DNA of 64,000 nt from assembly GCA_021432635.1 (NCBI GenBank), contig MU270051.1, forward strand, positions 186,001-250,000. The letters run 5' to 3'. The position numbers were made by a program, and so were the translations under genes. The notes below the pieces were generated by a model, which was not told the origin of the DNA, ran no database searches, and saw only the letters and a list, made by a program, of their open reading frames with translations. This DNA comes from Thozetella sp. PMI_491. Its lineage: Eukaryota; Ascomycota; Sordariomycetes; Chaetosphaeriales; Chaetosphaeriaceae. Of this stretch, positions 35,704-47,545 are shown one piece after another. The stretch's first letter is position 1, and each line of letters opens with the position of its first letter.

Positions 35704-37045
35704 GTAAGCCAAAGACCGCAGGATCTCTCACCTACACAGCAGACCCGCTGGCTTCGATAGCGGCGCAGGAGCTAAAACAAGACGTTTCCGACACGAATCA
35801 CACGAGTGATGATCCCGTTTGGTGTGCCAGGAAAATATCTGAACTTCGACTACAGTCAATGAGTTGGGATCTTCCTCGGCGAGGTCTCAGCATATAAGAG
35901 CAATTTTAATTCCAAAGAGGTATGTTTCAATCTATTGTCTTTGATTCTTAAGTGCCAATATGGCAGGGGATTGTTATGGATTGGACTTAGTGAAAGACTT
36001 TGGAACAAAGGATGCACTCCCTACCGCCCTGACGGTCCTTGAATACCTTCTTAAGCGAGACAAAAGATCTAGTGTCACTTCTTTATTCGCCTTTTCAGGT
36101 CACTAAAAAAAAGTTGGAGAAATAAAAGTAGGCAGTGTACATAGGTACTTCACTATTTCTCCAAGGCTGGAAATTAGGTAGAGACCAACAGGTCGGGATA
36201 GGGAGGACATTCTGGTGAATAGTTATCAGTATTAGCCAGCCTCAAAGTCACCCGCTCGTTCCTGCAAGAGTGACGTAAATTCTATCTGAGTACAGCGTAA
36301 AGGTAGGATAGACTTCGAACACAGTCCCTTACCAGAATGAACTACAAGTGGATATCGACCCAAACAAAACCGTGCGTGAATGGATATGCTGAAGCCTCAC
36401 GCAAGACAATTGCAACGTATTCATCACCGTTCAAGGTGAGCAAGAAGCAAGCTGGATTTCCATGGATAACCGGCTGTCTTGTTTGTTTCTCGTATTCATC
36501 ACTAAAGCTATAAAGCAAAGCCCGAGATCTCGTGCGGTCAGCCCATTTTGTGATCTTACATTAAACTAGAAGACGAAGATAGTTCTATAAATTCTAATTC
36601 GGTTGTCATTTTTGCACTAAATTGAACCCACTCGGAGTGAAATTCTTAATAGAAAGAGAGGTACCGAACTGGCGACTCCCATAAAAGACACGGCCAACCT
36701 TAGCTTTAGCAGTGCTTATCAGTTGAAATAAGCGCCAACTCCTCTCGCATCACTACACCGAACCCGCCGACCAACTATAAAGACATGAAATTGTAAGTAA
36801 AGATGAACGAGGGACCCGCGCGTCTTTCTATCAGAATACCAGCATGTATTCGGGTTAACTGAGCCGTAAAAGACAAGAACTGGACTTGGAAATCTGGAGA
36901 AGAGGCCAACCTCGACGTGAATCGGGTAATAAGACGTCTATCGGGAAGACTCAATATCCAGAAGTACTAGATCGTGCTAACATGTCGTTCATAGGCGTAG
37001 AGACATACAACCAGAGAGGGAAGGCTCTTCCTCACGAAGTTCAAG
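35704..37045. other. AT-rich gene-poor region
   Basis: About 1.3 kb with lower GC than its surroundings and no intact gene. The open frame at 36886-37137 overlaps the HicA-like gene in another phase and could be an exon of it or chance. No terminal repeats or transposase motifs were recognised. Confidence 0.5.
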
Positions 37046-37444
37046 ATGAAGAAGCAAAAGAACAAGACAAGAGAGCAGGCCTCGTCGAGAGGAAGTGGAA
37101 CAATAAAAAGAGAGAAAACCTCTTGCGACAGATATGACAGACAGGGACAAGATGCGACCGAGAAGATAGTGCTATGCGAAGACAACTATGCCTTGGCCGA
37201 GCAGATGTTTCCGCTTCCGGGAGAGTTCCGTGGCAAACGAGATGCAGGTGTCCCGTGGGCACGGTTCGTGGATTTCCTCTCCGAAGCTGGATTGACCCCG
37301 AACCACAACGGTGGGTCGGCTGTGTCATTCAAGACAGCGGATGGGAAGGAGACCATTGTATTTCATCAGCCGCACCCTAGCACCGTGATTAACCCGGTAA
37401 TGGTGCTCTCTTTGGGCAAGCGGCTGCAGAAACGATTCCTCTAG
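37046..37444 (+). CDS. Small protein with HicA/YcfA-like (dsRBD-type) C-terminal domain
   Basis: Open frame of 132 residues. About the last 85 residues match the layout of a recurrent filamentous-fungal domain resembling bacterial HicA/YcfA: WARFVDFLSEAGLTP, then HNGGSAVSFK, then TIVFHQPHP and a final INPVMVLSLGKRL helix. In bacterial HicA the Gly-Ser-His motif carries the catalytic histidine; here the equivalent position reads Gly-Ser-Ala, while a downstream FHQPHP keeps histidines. The first ~40 residues are Lys/Arg-rich and look like low-quality coding sequence, so the true start or an upstream exon is uncertain and the copy may be a fragment. RNA binding is inferred from the fold; nuclease activity cannot be claimed. 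Confidence 0.6.
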   Translation: MKKQKNKTREQASSRGSGTIKREKTSCDRYDRQGQDATEKIVLCEDNYALAEQMFPLPGEFRGKRDAGVPWARFVDFLSEAGLTPNHNGGSAVSFKTADGKETIVFHQPHPSTVINPVMVLSLGKRLQKRFL

Positions 37445-38327
37445 GAAAGAGAATCGTTTGTACAAAGAGAATCCTCAAGTATATAGCACGGAGAGAATCG
37501 AGAGCATATCTCGGACATGCACGTACTAGCTCCGTGTTTTTCGCGATTGTCGGCAGGAGATTCTCCCTATCGACGACAGTCCACCTCCGTAGAGACAGCG
37601 TCAAGAAATATCGGATATGATGGAGAGTGCCGTGATTTTAGCCACAGCAAGGTTTTTTCTGCTTCCATCCGAGTTCGGCAAGGCACACTGGACAAATGTT
37701 TGCAGAGAGGGACGATATTGCAGCCCAGGACCACACATTCTTAGCCAACATGGAAGAAAGGCTTTCGTCGTCCGCACAGAAAACCCAAAGTGCTGCAGGG
37801 GGGCCAGTCTAAGGTGAGGTAGGCTTTCGAACTCTATAGCTTAGCTACCTGGATTTGGCATGATCGAGTGGGGTGCTATTTATTGAGGTTCTCAAGCCGA
37901 CTCATCAAGGTTCTCAATCTCGCCTACGATGTGACCTTCAACGGGTGGGTATGCTCACCAGCGGCCTGGATCCTAGTAAGTTTAAGGGTCTAGGTGGATA
38001 GCCGTGGAAAAATGAAAATCTTGCTAGGGAATGCCGAGGATTGGAATACAGCCAATGCCTTTGCTGGGATTACCTATCAACTACCGCCGAAAGTGCGACG
38101 TTATACGCCAGCAGCAAGCCGGCCGAGGGGTGACAGCCAGACTAGGGACGACACGTGCCCTGAGATAGTACTTCGAGGGGTGAGATCAACTCAGAGGCAA
38201 CTCTAGTGCCCTTTCTTCTTCTTTCTTTTTCATTCTATTCTGTGATCTTACCGGCATTCTGGATCTGTCCACCACTTTCTCCTGTTCGCTCCACAGAAGA
38301 CCGGGCGCCCAGATCCCTGACTCAACC
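37445..38327. other. Intergenic region
   Basis: No supported gene. It includes the promoter side of the amino-acid permease, with a C/T-rich stretch (38212-38230) shortly before its start. Confidence 0.5.
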
Positions 38328-40180
38328 ATGAACCACTCGTCAACAGGCGGCCCGTCGGCCGCTTTCGAGGCACTGGGGACGAAGCATGGTACGAGAAACG
38401 AGGGTTCTGTGGAAGATGACGCAGAGATCTTGTCCGCGACCTTTGACGAGATCCGGCAGGTCAAGCAGGGACTGCACCAGCGGCACATCCAGATGATAGC
38501 CCTCGCAGGGACCATTGGGACCGGGCTTTTTCTTGGATCTGGGAAGGCTATTGCGACGTCCGGTCCCCTCGGAGCTCTGCTCAGCTACCTGATTATGGGC
38601 ATCGCATCGGGTAGCGTTGTGTTGGCCATAGCTGAGATGGGCGCGTTAGTGCCACTGAGCGGTGGCATTGTGCGATATGCAGAGTTCTTTGTTGACCCAG
38701 CATTGTCCTTTGCTGACGGCTGGAACTTGGTGTACTCCTATGTGGTTTCCATACCTGCCGAGATTGTGGCCGCGTCCGTGCTCGTCCAATTCTGGATCAC
38801 GGTATACAATGCCATCGTGAGTTGCCGGACAGCAGGGCCGACCCATGGCGGCCAGATACGAGTGCTGAGAACCTTGCTAACTTTTCGCTCCCTCTTCCCT
38901 TCAAGTGGATCACCCTGTTCGGTCTCGTCATGATCGTCAGCGCCTGGTTCTTTGTCAGAGTCTACGGCGAGCTCGAGTTTACTTTCTCCATGCTCAAGAT
39001 CGCGCTGGTGGTGCTGGTCAATCTTGTTGCCCTAGTCATCGCGTGTGGCGGTGCACCGAACCACGAGCCAACAGGGTTCAAATACTGGGTGTCACCGGGC
39101 CCATTCGTTCAATACTTGGGATTGGGAGGTTCTCTCGGGCGTGAGTAGCCAACGCTCTATCATGCCGCACTTCATCTTCACCCCAGAGACTTGGGATGTT
39201 CGAGCCTTCTACATGCTCCTTGCTAACCAGCCGTCACCCGTTCATCAGGGTTCCTGGGCTTTTGGAAGACGCTTAACAATGCTCTTTATGCCTACAGCGG
39301 CATAGAAAATATCACTCTCGCCGCCGCCGAGACGCGCAGCCCACGCCAAGCCATTCCGCAAGCAGCCAAGCGCATTTTCTGGAGGATCCTCATCTTCTAC
39401 ATCGTCACCATCTTCATGGTCGGTCTGGTGGTGCCTTCTGACAACGAAAGGCTGCTGCGGTCAACGGGGACGGCATCCCAGTCTCCCTTTGTGATCGCTG
39501 CCGATATTGCTGGTATACAAGTGGTGCCTCACATCATTAATGCCATCGTTATCACGTCCGCTTGGTCTAGTGGTAACAGCTCCCTACTGGGTGGATCGAG
39601 AACGCTGTACGGCATGGCTAGGCATGGCCGTGCACCGCGCTGCTTTACTCGTATAAATCGCTTTGGCATCCCGTATGTAGCTGTTACATTCTACGCCGTA
39701 TTCATGGGCTTGGGATACATGACGTTGTCGTCATCAGCAGCGACCGTATTCGAGTGGCTCCAGGACCTTGTGTCCATCTCTACACTGGTCAACTTTATTG
39801 TCATCCTCATTACTTACCTTCGATTTTACTACGCCTGCAAGACCCAGGGCATCGATCGTCAGGCTGAGCTCCCGTGGGCCGCTCCTTTCCAGCCTTACAT
39901 GTCCTGGGCGGCACTGGGCATGTTCCTGCTCCTGCTTCTGACCTCAGGCTTCTCGACGTTCATCAGCGGCCACTGGAACACCGAGTCTTTCGTTTCATCA
40001 TATTTCAATATACCCCTGATATTGATCTTGTATTTCGGCTACAAGTTCACCATGAAGACTAAGATCGTTCCGCTATCGGATGTTCCTATCCGTCAGTTTA
40101 TCGATATCGCCAACCGATATCCCGAGCCGCCTGTGAAGCGAGCGCGAGGCATTAGGCGTCTGAACATCTTATGGTCCTGA
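38328..40180 (+). CDS. Amino-acid permease (APC superfamily, fungal AAT family)
   Basis: Plasma-membrane amino acid/H+ symporter. Exons 38328-38816, 38906-39140 and 39249-40180 give 551 residues. The N-terminal cytoplasmic tail leads into RHIQMIALAGTIGTGLFLGSG, the hallmark first helix of the family. Twelve hydrophobic segments follow, with the conserved EMGALVPLSGG, AYSGIENITLAAAE and SRTLYGMARHGRAP blocks. The C-terminal tail is short. Substrate specificity is not predictable from sequence. Both introns were placed to restore the family helices WITLFGLVMIV and GFWKTLNNALYAYSG. A likely polyadenylation signal AATAAA lies at 40392. Confidence 0.93.
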
Positions 40181-40658
40181 CGCCTTGACCGAGGTGTATA
40201 CCCTGTCTACATGGCAGAAGTGTTGGGAGAAACACGCCGAGAGCGGTGCCTGCAGACCAGCGAGCCTAGGTGAGTGTGTGCACTTAGAAGGCTCCAGAGT
40301 CATTTAGCCTGGCGTTCTCATCTAGAAAGACTCTAAATGGACTTCATACTAGCAGTGCGGAGGACCAGGTGTGGGTGTACTGCCACCTAATAATAAAATG
40401 CAGTACAAAAAAAGCATATAAAATGGAACGTAGATTTCGCCTTGGGTATAGAGGAAGGAGGTACCTGGGACGAGGGAGGAGGATTAGCAGAGCCGTTGGG
40501 GCATTCAGGGGCAGGCAGAATCAATCAAGACAAGTCAGCTGACTTGGCGTTGCGGGGTTACGAGACGCGGCCGGCCCGTTCGCGACGTCATGTCTTCCAT
40601 CTCCAGCTTCTGCCTTGCGGTCGATCCTTCAGCTTTCTCGGGCGCTGTCGGACTCAAC
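40181..40658. other. Intergenic region between permease and SRAP gene
   Basis: 3' flank of the permease with an AATAAA at 40392-40397, then the promoter of the SRAP gene. Nothing else is seen. Confidence 0.5.
40392..40397 (+). terminator. Probable poly(A) signal of the permease gene
   Basis: AATAAA about 210 bases after the stop codon at 40180, in AT-rich sequence. Confidence 0.4.
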
Positions 40659-41972
40659 ATGTGCGGAAGGTACTCACTCGCGCTGGTATGTGTATTATCT
40701 TAGTCTGCCCCCCTTGCGCGCCGAGAGGCTGGGGCTTTGTTGAATATGTAAACTGACTTGGGGACCAAGCGAATGTCGCAGGTCCGGCGGCTGCTTGAGC
40801 AAGACGACATGGTGGTGGACGAAGCCCCCGAAGATGAAGCAGAGGGATCGCCACGACAGACTCACAACTTTGCTCCTGGGTACAACGGCATAGTCTATCG
40901 CGCCGATGTGCCAGACTGGGGTGCCGGGCCTAGGAGACAAGACGCGGCAAGAAGCAACGACAATGACACTCTACAGGAGGAAGCGGCGGCAGCCCAGGCA
41001 TCTTCCCAAGCCACCACTCAGGGTGACACCCACTACAAGCTGCAATCCATGAAGTGGGGCTTGATCCCGTTCTGGACCAAGCGCAACCCTGACTACGCCT
41101 CCATGCTAAAGACGATCAACTGCCGAGACGACTCGCTCGCTACGCCGGGCGGTATGTGGGCGTCGATGAAGGGCCGCAAGCGCTGCATCGTGATTGCCCA
41201 GGGATTTTACGAGTGGCTCAAACCCCAGGGCTCCAAGGAAAAGATCCCGCATTACATCAAGCGCAAGGACGGCAAGCTGCTGTGTATGGCTGGCCTCTGG
41301 GATTGCGTCCAGTACGAAGACGAGCAAGAAGGCCGCAAGAGCTACACCTACACCATCATAACTACCGACAGCAACGCCCAGCTCAAGTTCCTCCACGACC
41401 GGATGCCCGTCATCTTGGAGCCTGCCTCGGAGGCCATGCAGACATGGCTCGATCCCGCGCGACACGAATGGTCCTCGGAGCTCCAGCGGCTGCTCAAGCC
41501 CTACACCGGAGAACTTGAGGTCTATGCAGTCAGCAAGGAAGTTGGGAAGGTCGGCAACAACTCGCCCAACTTCATCATCCCCGTGGCCAGCAAGGAGAAC
41601 AAGAGCAATATAGCCAACTTCTTCGCTAAGGGTGCTAAGAAGAATGAGATGAAGCACATGGACGCAAAGGTCGAGGCGAAAACGGAGGTTAAGATTGAGG
41701 GCGGTGAGGATGCCGCTGTGCAAGCGGAGGATGGAGGCAGGGTCGAGACCCCCGTCGGGATCAAGCGACAGGCGACAACCTCGCCGGCACAGGAGCCGCC
41801 GCCGGTCAAGAAGTTGGCCACTCCATCGCCCTCGAAGCCGTCCGTAATGGAGAAGCAGGCGGCTCGGAAGCCGATTAGTGCTACTAGAAATGCCGCCAAG
41901 AGTCCGGCAAAGAAGAAGGTCACAGAGGCCGGAAGTCAGAAGATTACAAAATTCTTTGGAGGCAGTGCCTGA
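40659..41972 (+). CDS. SRAP/HMCES-type abasic-site processing protein
   Basis: SRAP proteins cross-link to abasic sites in single-stranded DNA through the N-terminal cysteine exposed after Met removal. Exons 40659-40685 and 40770-41972 give 409 residues. The nine-codon first exon supplies MCGRYSLAL, placing the catalytic C2 at the very N-terminus; without it the protein would be inactive. Further active-site residues are E157 in GFYEWLKP and H218 in FLHDRMPV. A ~50-residue acidic/Ala-rich insertion follows the first helix. After about residue 290 the tail is Lys/Glu/Pro-rich and ends SQKITKFFGGSA, which resembles a PCNA-interacting PIP box with Ser in place of the usual Gln. Confidence 0.93.
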
Positions 41973-42270
41973 TATGGACTGTGGCTCTTTAGCTGGTGCT
42001 TTGGTTGCTGATTTACTTGGGCTAGGAGAATGGGAGTTTGTCCTCCTTTGGACTGGCAGGAATACCCGGGAGTGGCGCTTTCAATAGGTGCAAAATACCC
42101 GCTCTGACGGCAGGGGCTATGGCAAAAACTTGGGCTTACCCCCTTGGCAGTTTTTGAAATGGTGTAGTGGTGTCTGCAGGACAGCCATGCAGTCTCTTGG
42201 TCAAAGATCTTGATTAGACTTTACGAGCTCGTATGCGCGGTATTTACATCATGTCTTCTAATCGCCATGT

Positions 42271-45200
42271 CTATGCAGCCGTTCCGATCTCCTCCAGATG
42301 CTTTGCGTACTCCTCGGGGTACACTTCTTGAATGTACTTCATATACTCGATAGGGTCAGGGGACACGCACTAGGGCATGCGGGTCAGCATTCTGAACTTA
42401 ATAAACCGCAATTTCAGGTTTTGCAAGCCGCCGGGGGTACTCACCGCGGAGAAATCCTTGCTCACGTAGACGCAGCTGTATGGGCTCTGGCAGGTGAAAC
42501 TGCCTCCCCAGGTTTTGCCGCCGCACTGCTGCCCATACGCAATGGGCCTCGGAGCGGGAAGCGACAGGATCTTTTGCGAAGCGTGCTCGGCGGCAATCAC
42601 GATCATGGCCGAAGGGTTGCCCGTGGGCATACCAGGGAAGATGGACGCGTCGACGACGAAGAGGTTGTCGGTACCGTAGACCCGGGCGTTCAAGTCGACT
42701 ACAGACGTGCCGCCAGTACGACCGTCATCGGTGCCCATCTTGGCGGTGCCCATCCAGTGGTTGGAACGGCGGCTTCCAGGGGAAACGGGGAGCTGGGCAT
42801 GGGAAGATTAGTGACACGGGGACTAGCCATCTATCTGGTGGTACGTCTTACCGAGTCCACAAAGCTCTCGACGGACTGGTTCGCCTTAGGCTTGATCCAT
42901 GTCAGATTCTGAACATGGGACAGCGCTTCCTTCACATTCTTGATTCCTTGAATGACGGCCTCCTTGTCGAAATCGTTGTGAAGGTAAGGATGGAGCGACA
43001 CCTCCATGGACAGGCTTGGGTTGATGGTCGTCCTGCCTCGCGAAACAACGCCGCGACCTAGATACTGGCTCATGGTCATAGAGACTGTCACTACATTAGA
43101 AACTTGGCTCTCTCAATTGACTGCCAGCCGATCCAAACTCACACTTGGATGGATTGACGTTGTCATCGCCTTCGACTCGCGAGGTCCACTGTAGTTGGCG
43201 GACAATACCGTCTGATCCTTTGATTTCGTCCCAGATCTAAATATGTTAGCTGCTTGTCAATTATAACGGATCTGGGTGTCTAAATAATACCATTGGGCCA
43301 ATGTTGGGGGCTGCCTGCGCCAGAATGCCTGTCCGGTTCTGAAGGTAGCTATCCTTGTCCGACTCGATCGGCTTATCCCAAGCGGCATAGAAATCGTAGA
43401 ATGAGACGTTGGGGTGGGCGATGATCAAGTCTGTATTGAGGTGATCCATGAGGTTGTACCCGACAGGGAGGTCAATCCAATTAGTCCTGGGCGTCAAGAC
43501 GAATCCATCCTCGAACGAGGTCCGGACGGTCTCTATCTGGTCCGTCGGTCCGATGCCGCCTTAAATCGTGTTAATCCGTGCAACTTGCATGACACAAATG
43601 GGACCTAGGGGGCGAGGAGTCAACTTACTCCGCATGAGAATTCTTGCGGTGCCGAAAGTGCCTCCAGCGAGTATCACTCGTCCGGTGCCGTTGGTCACGC
43701 TGATCGAGCCGGTGTAACCCTCAGGTATGCAACCAAGCTCAACGCCTGTGATATGACCGCCCTCGCGCGTGAGCCTCTTCACCTCGGTGTTTGTAAACAG
43801 CGTAAATTGCTTCCTCCGATGTGCGCTCACCAAGTAGGTAGCTAAGGGGCCGCCTCGCTCGCCGTTCGAGTACATGTAAGTGGTATGGCCGTACGTCCTG
43901 TTCTTGAGGGTAGGATTGTCATTCGGTATAAGGTACGAGTATCCTGACGAGTTGAGACCGGATGCGATCACATCGAAGCCTTCCTGTTTGTAGAGCTGAC
44001 CGTCCATCGAAGGGTGCCAAGTCCCAGGTATGCGTTCAAACACCCGCCTGGTTGCGTCGGCGACATCGGTGCTCCTCCAACCAGCAGGGAAGTTGTAGTC
44101 CCAATCTTTCGGGTTTGGCTGCAAGAAGGTAAGCCACGGTATTCTTGAACGGACGAGACTGAAGTCGATATCGAAAGCCTTACCTTCCACCAGAGACCGG
44201 CATTCACGGCAGTCCCTCCGCCGAGAACGCAGCCTTCCATCTGGTCTGTGTCGGTGCAGGCGATTCCGGTCGAGTCATGCCAGATCTGATTGGCCAAGCC
44301 CGGGACATCGAAACGGGTCAGGTTCGTGCCTTGAAGCCACTGGGGCTTCATGGTTCCGTTCCAGCGGCCAGTAGACGGCGGGCCGCGCTCAAGCAGGAGA
44401 ACGCTCTTGCCTGCCTGGCTCAGCTTGTCCGCGATCGGGATACCAGCTGCTCCAGCGCCTACTACAATGTAGTCGTATGTCTTATTATCGGGGGCTAGAG
44501 TACACGTCGGCGTCGGCGTCTCAGGCGTAGATGGTCCGGTCGGGGTTGCGACGGGTGTGCTAGTTGTCTTGGGAATCTCGGTTCTAAAGAGGCAGCAGTT
44601 AGTCGATGTCTAGGTCACAATTCCTCCTGTCCCTTTTCTTGTCTCCTTATTCTTCTATTATGCTCTTCTGTGGCAGCGGAGACGAACCGCGCTCGCCACA
44701 GGTCGTCTTCCCATGTATGGACATTCTGGGGACACTCACATGTGATCACAGTCGGTCGCTACCGTCTTAGTTGCAAGGGCAGCCCACGCAGAATAAGAGG
44801 TGTGGGTTGCGTTATCGAGCTGGGCGCCGTACTGTCCATATCCATGGTCGTGGAAGCCAAATGTCATCTTATCCGGGCATTGGGCGTTGTACGGGCCTCG
44901 TTTGGCTGCAGCACGCCCCATCAGGAAGAACTTGGAGCTGGTAGAAACCTTTCCGGTTGCCCCGTTCTGGTTCCAAGAAAAGCAGTTCTGGCACCGATAG
45001 ACCAGCTCCCACATGGTCGCATTTACAAAAGACGAGATCTGGGTCAACGTGGCGTTTCCGGTATAGACGGGCGGCGTCTGGTAGCCGGGTGTGTAGCGGA
45101 AAGACGTGTAAACCTCTCCATTGTAAGGCCAGGCCATGAGAAGCAGCGAGCTTGTCATCTGTCCGGAAGCGCCGTGGGACAGGCCGCACCAACCAGTGTT

Positions 45201-45576
45201 GTTCACATTTGTGATGGAGCACCGCTATTTCGCCGTTGTCAGCTTCGCCCGCGGATGCCGAGAATATCTCCACCTACCATGATACCAATGTACTCGTTGG
45301 CATCGGTGGTCAGGGCCGTCTCGGGGAGAACGACGCCCCATGTGTAGTCGGTCTGCTCAACTGAATCTGGGTCCACGTTGGGTTCGGTGTACCATGTTTG
45401 GAACTGAATACCACTGGTCTTCTCCGTGTAGTTCCCCGAGAGCATCTGGGCCGCGGCGCCTTGGAGACCTTTGCACTTGTTAGAGAACACTCGAAGGGCA
45501 ACCATTGGTGGCAGCCGGTAGACTCACATAGCGCCGCCGTAGCGACAGCGATGCTAACCCTTCTGAGTAGCGTCAT
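42271..45576 (-). CDS. cdh: Cellobiose dehydrogenase with cytochrome, GMC and CBM1-like modules
   Basis: Secreted flavocytochrome that oxidises cellobiose and passes electrons to AA9 LPMOs. Ten exons (minus): 45576-45528, 45468-45278, 45224-44740, 44583-44184, 44118-43629, 43559-43291, 43236-43143, 43090-42852, 42792-42445, 42369-42271; 887 residues. Signal peptide 1-23. The cytochrome domain has likely heme ligands M103 (SGQMTSSLLLMAW) and H221 (LDNATHTSY). A Thr/Pro linker occupies 243-268. The FAD motif is VVGAGAAG (282-289). Catalytic residues are H751 (RRSNHWMG) and N798 (PTGNPSAM). A CBM1-like module (825-856) has cysteines 829, 840, 846 and 856. After the last cysteine there are 31 extra residues ending EEIGTAA. 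This is the ascomycete class IIA architecture. It is divergent from the AA9 gene at 47546. Confidence 0.96.
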
Positions 45577-47545
45577 GTTTCCGTGGAGTCCAGGACTACG
45601 AGTATGGGCGTAGAACTACAAAACAAGACAAGACCGGGGGGAGGAAGAAGGGCCTTCAGGGACAAGGGGGAAGCATATAGCATCGAGAGGCATCACGGCA
45701 GCATCCACAGATGTGCCTGGGCATCTCGCATGTCAGTGCCATTTGCTCCACCTTCCAGGCACAAGTCACGGAACAAAGATCCGGCCCAGATACAGAAGGG
45801 GCCGGTACGAGGGACAGCGCGACGGACGGAAAGCTACGACATGGGGACAGTAAATTGACGGGCCTGGATGCAGTATGGTTCCCGCCCACCAGCATATAAA
45901 ATGGCAATGCTGGAAAAAATTAGAGGCAGAAAGGAACGGCTTAGCAGTGAGGGGCACTGATAGATTGGAGAAGTCACCATGGAAGGAAAATGTCTTTGTC
46001 ATGCAGGTCCGCCAACACGTGCGCAAATTGCCGCGAGGCGGAAAGACGGACGCCATGGCAGGCGGGACGCAGGGGACTAGCATGCCCCAAGGCCCCGCAA
46101 CCCCATCGTCCGGCGCAGACGGGGCGCCGGAAGAGGTGCTCTAGTAGCGCTCGCCATAGTTCGCCAAGCCAAGGCCGCTTGAACCTCGATGTTCGGCAAC
46201 GCTGAGCAGCCCAGTCGCGGCATTTTGGGAAACGGTCTTGGCGAGCGAGATTCGCACCCTTCAGCCACCCCACTTGTCGACCCTTCCGTCGCACCGCTGT
46301 AGGAACCTGGCCTGCCATCTTCTCACACCCGGTGATTGACAGCACGACACGGCAGTGTCATGCCGAGAAGGTAGGGCCAGTCCAGATCCTGGCCCCTCCA
46401 CACACCGGAAACTCGGAACGAATATTCCTATCCTAGTGATTGAGGGGATGCGAAAACCTTCTCAGCGGGCGGAGCCCCTTGCCTCTCTTGCGGGAGCAGC
46501 GAGGACGCGTGGAAGGAGCGTGTCTCCGTCCATGGAGAGGGAGGCGCACGATTGAGCCATTGGCCAATGGCCCATCTAGGCAAGCAAGGTGCTAAGGCAA
46601 GGGCGATCTGGCCCAGCACCATCCTCTCTTCCCTCTTACTGGCTGCTCAGCCATGGTAGCCTTCTGATTGGGCGACTTACAGCCTCGGTGGACCCCGGAG
46701 GCTAACTTCGCGCTTAATTTGACCTGTACTTTGGATAAATAAGGAGCCAGCAACATGCCTTCCCCTTTCCCCATGCAACATCCAACTACCCTCCATATCT
46801 GGCAGTGCGGGCTGCCCGCTCAGCAAAGCTTCCGCAGCCAAGCACCTAGCTCCCGTCCGGATCAGGCTGTAATGGGAGGGGCCTAGCATCTACGGTCCGG
46901 CGGGCCAGTACCGGGCGACCTTGTGGTCAGCATCACGCGTCTCTCTCTCCATTCGCCTCGCTCGGGACAGCGGGCACCCACGTTCCCACCGGTGGAACCG
47001 AACAGTTCATCCATCCAACGACACCAGCACAGATAGAAGGTGGTCTCCCAAAGTCCCGATGTGTGGCTTGTACAGTACATACGGCGTGGGAATACGGCGA
47101 AGAGGCACTTGCAGCTGTTGTACTTTCCACCGCCACTGCACATGACGGCCCGCCTGTGGCGCGGGGTCTTCTCTTGATCCGGGGGCTTCTAGAAGCTTGA
47201 GGCTCTCCGTCTTTTAGTCTCATGGGGTAATCACCTCACCTTGTTTTCTGTTTTCCTCTTTCGGCGCGGCCGCGGCCCCTCCGCCCTTTTCTCGGCCTTC
47301 TCAATGTCAGTGGTCAGAAACACGAAGACTTCATTGAAGGTGATACTCTGAAGGTCATTGCGACGGCCATGGAATAGTTTAATAGCTCGCAAATGTAGTA
47401 TATCACCCAAGCCTGAGCTTCTACTCTTCTTGAGCGGCCCTGTTTCCCGTGCAACGTTTTTATCTTGTAGAGGCAAGACGTCTCGGTTGCTCCTATTCCG
47501 CTTTCGCAATCGTTCCAGATAACTTGGTAGGACTAATCAATCGCC
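45577..47545. promoter_or_regulatory. Divergent intergenic promoter region between CDH and AA9 LPMO
   Basis: About 1.97 kb separates the two start codons. Visible candidates are a TATA-like ATATAAAA at 45894-45901, a GGCTAA word (Xyr1/XLR-1-like) at 46700-46705 and a CGG-N5-CCG palindrome at 46990-47000. Open frames here (for example 45974-46345 minus) show no protein similarity. Shared regulation is inferred from the divergent arrangement and the enzymes' common role. Confidence 0.5.
46990..47000. promoter_or_regulatory. CGG-N5-CCG site, candidate zinc-cluster (CLR-1-like) operator
   Basis: The inverted CGG triplets with five-base spacing fit Zn2Cys6 factor sites such as that reported for the cellulase regulator CLR-1. 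Such a word is expected by chance about once in 4 kb, so this is only a candidate. Confidence 0.3.

Noticed and set aside
36640-36670. Short resemblance to an 18S rRNA stretch (GTGAAATTCTT)
   Set aside because: Only about eleven bases agree and the flanks do not; too short to support an rRNA fragment.
45974-46345. Minus-strand open frame in the CDH/AA9 intergenic region
   Set aside because: No similarity, overlaps frames on the other strand, and lies in a promoter region.
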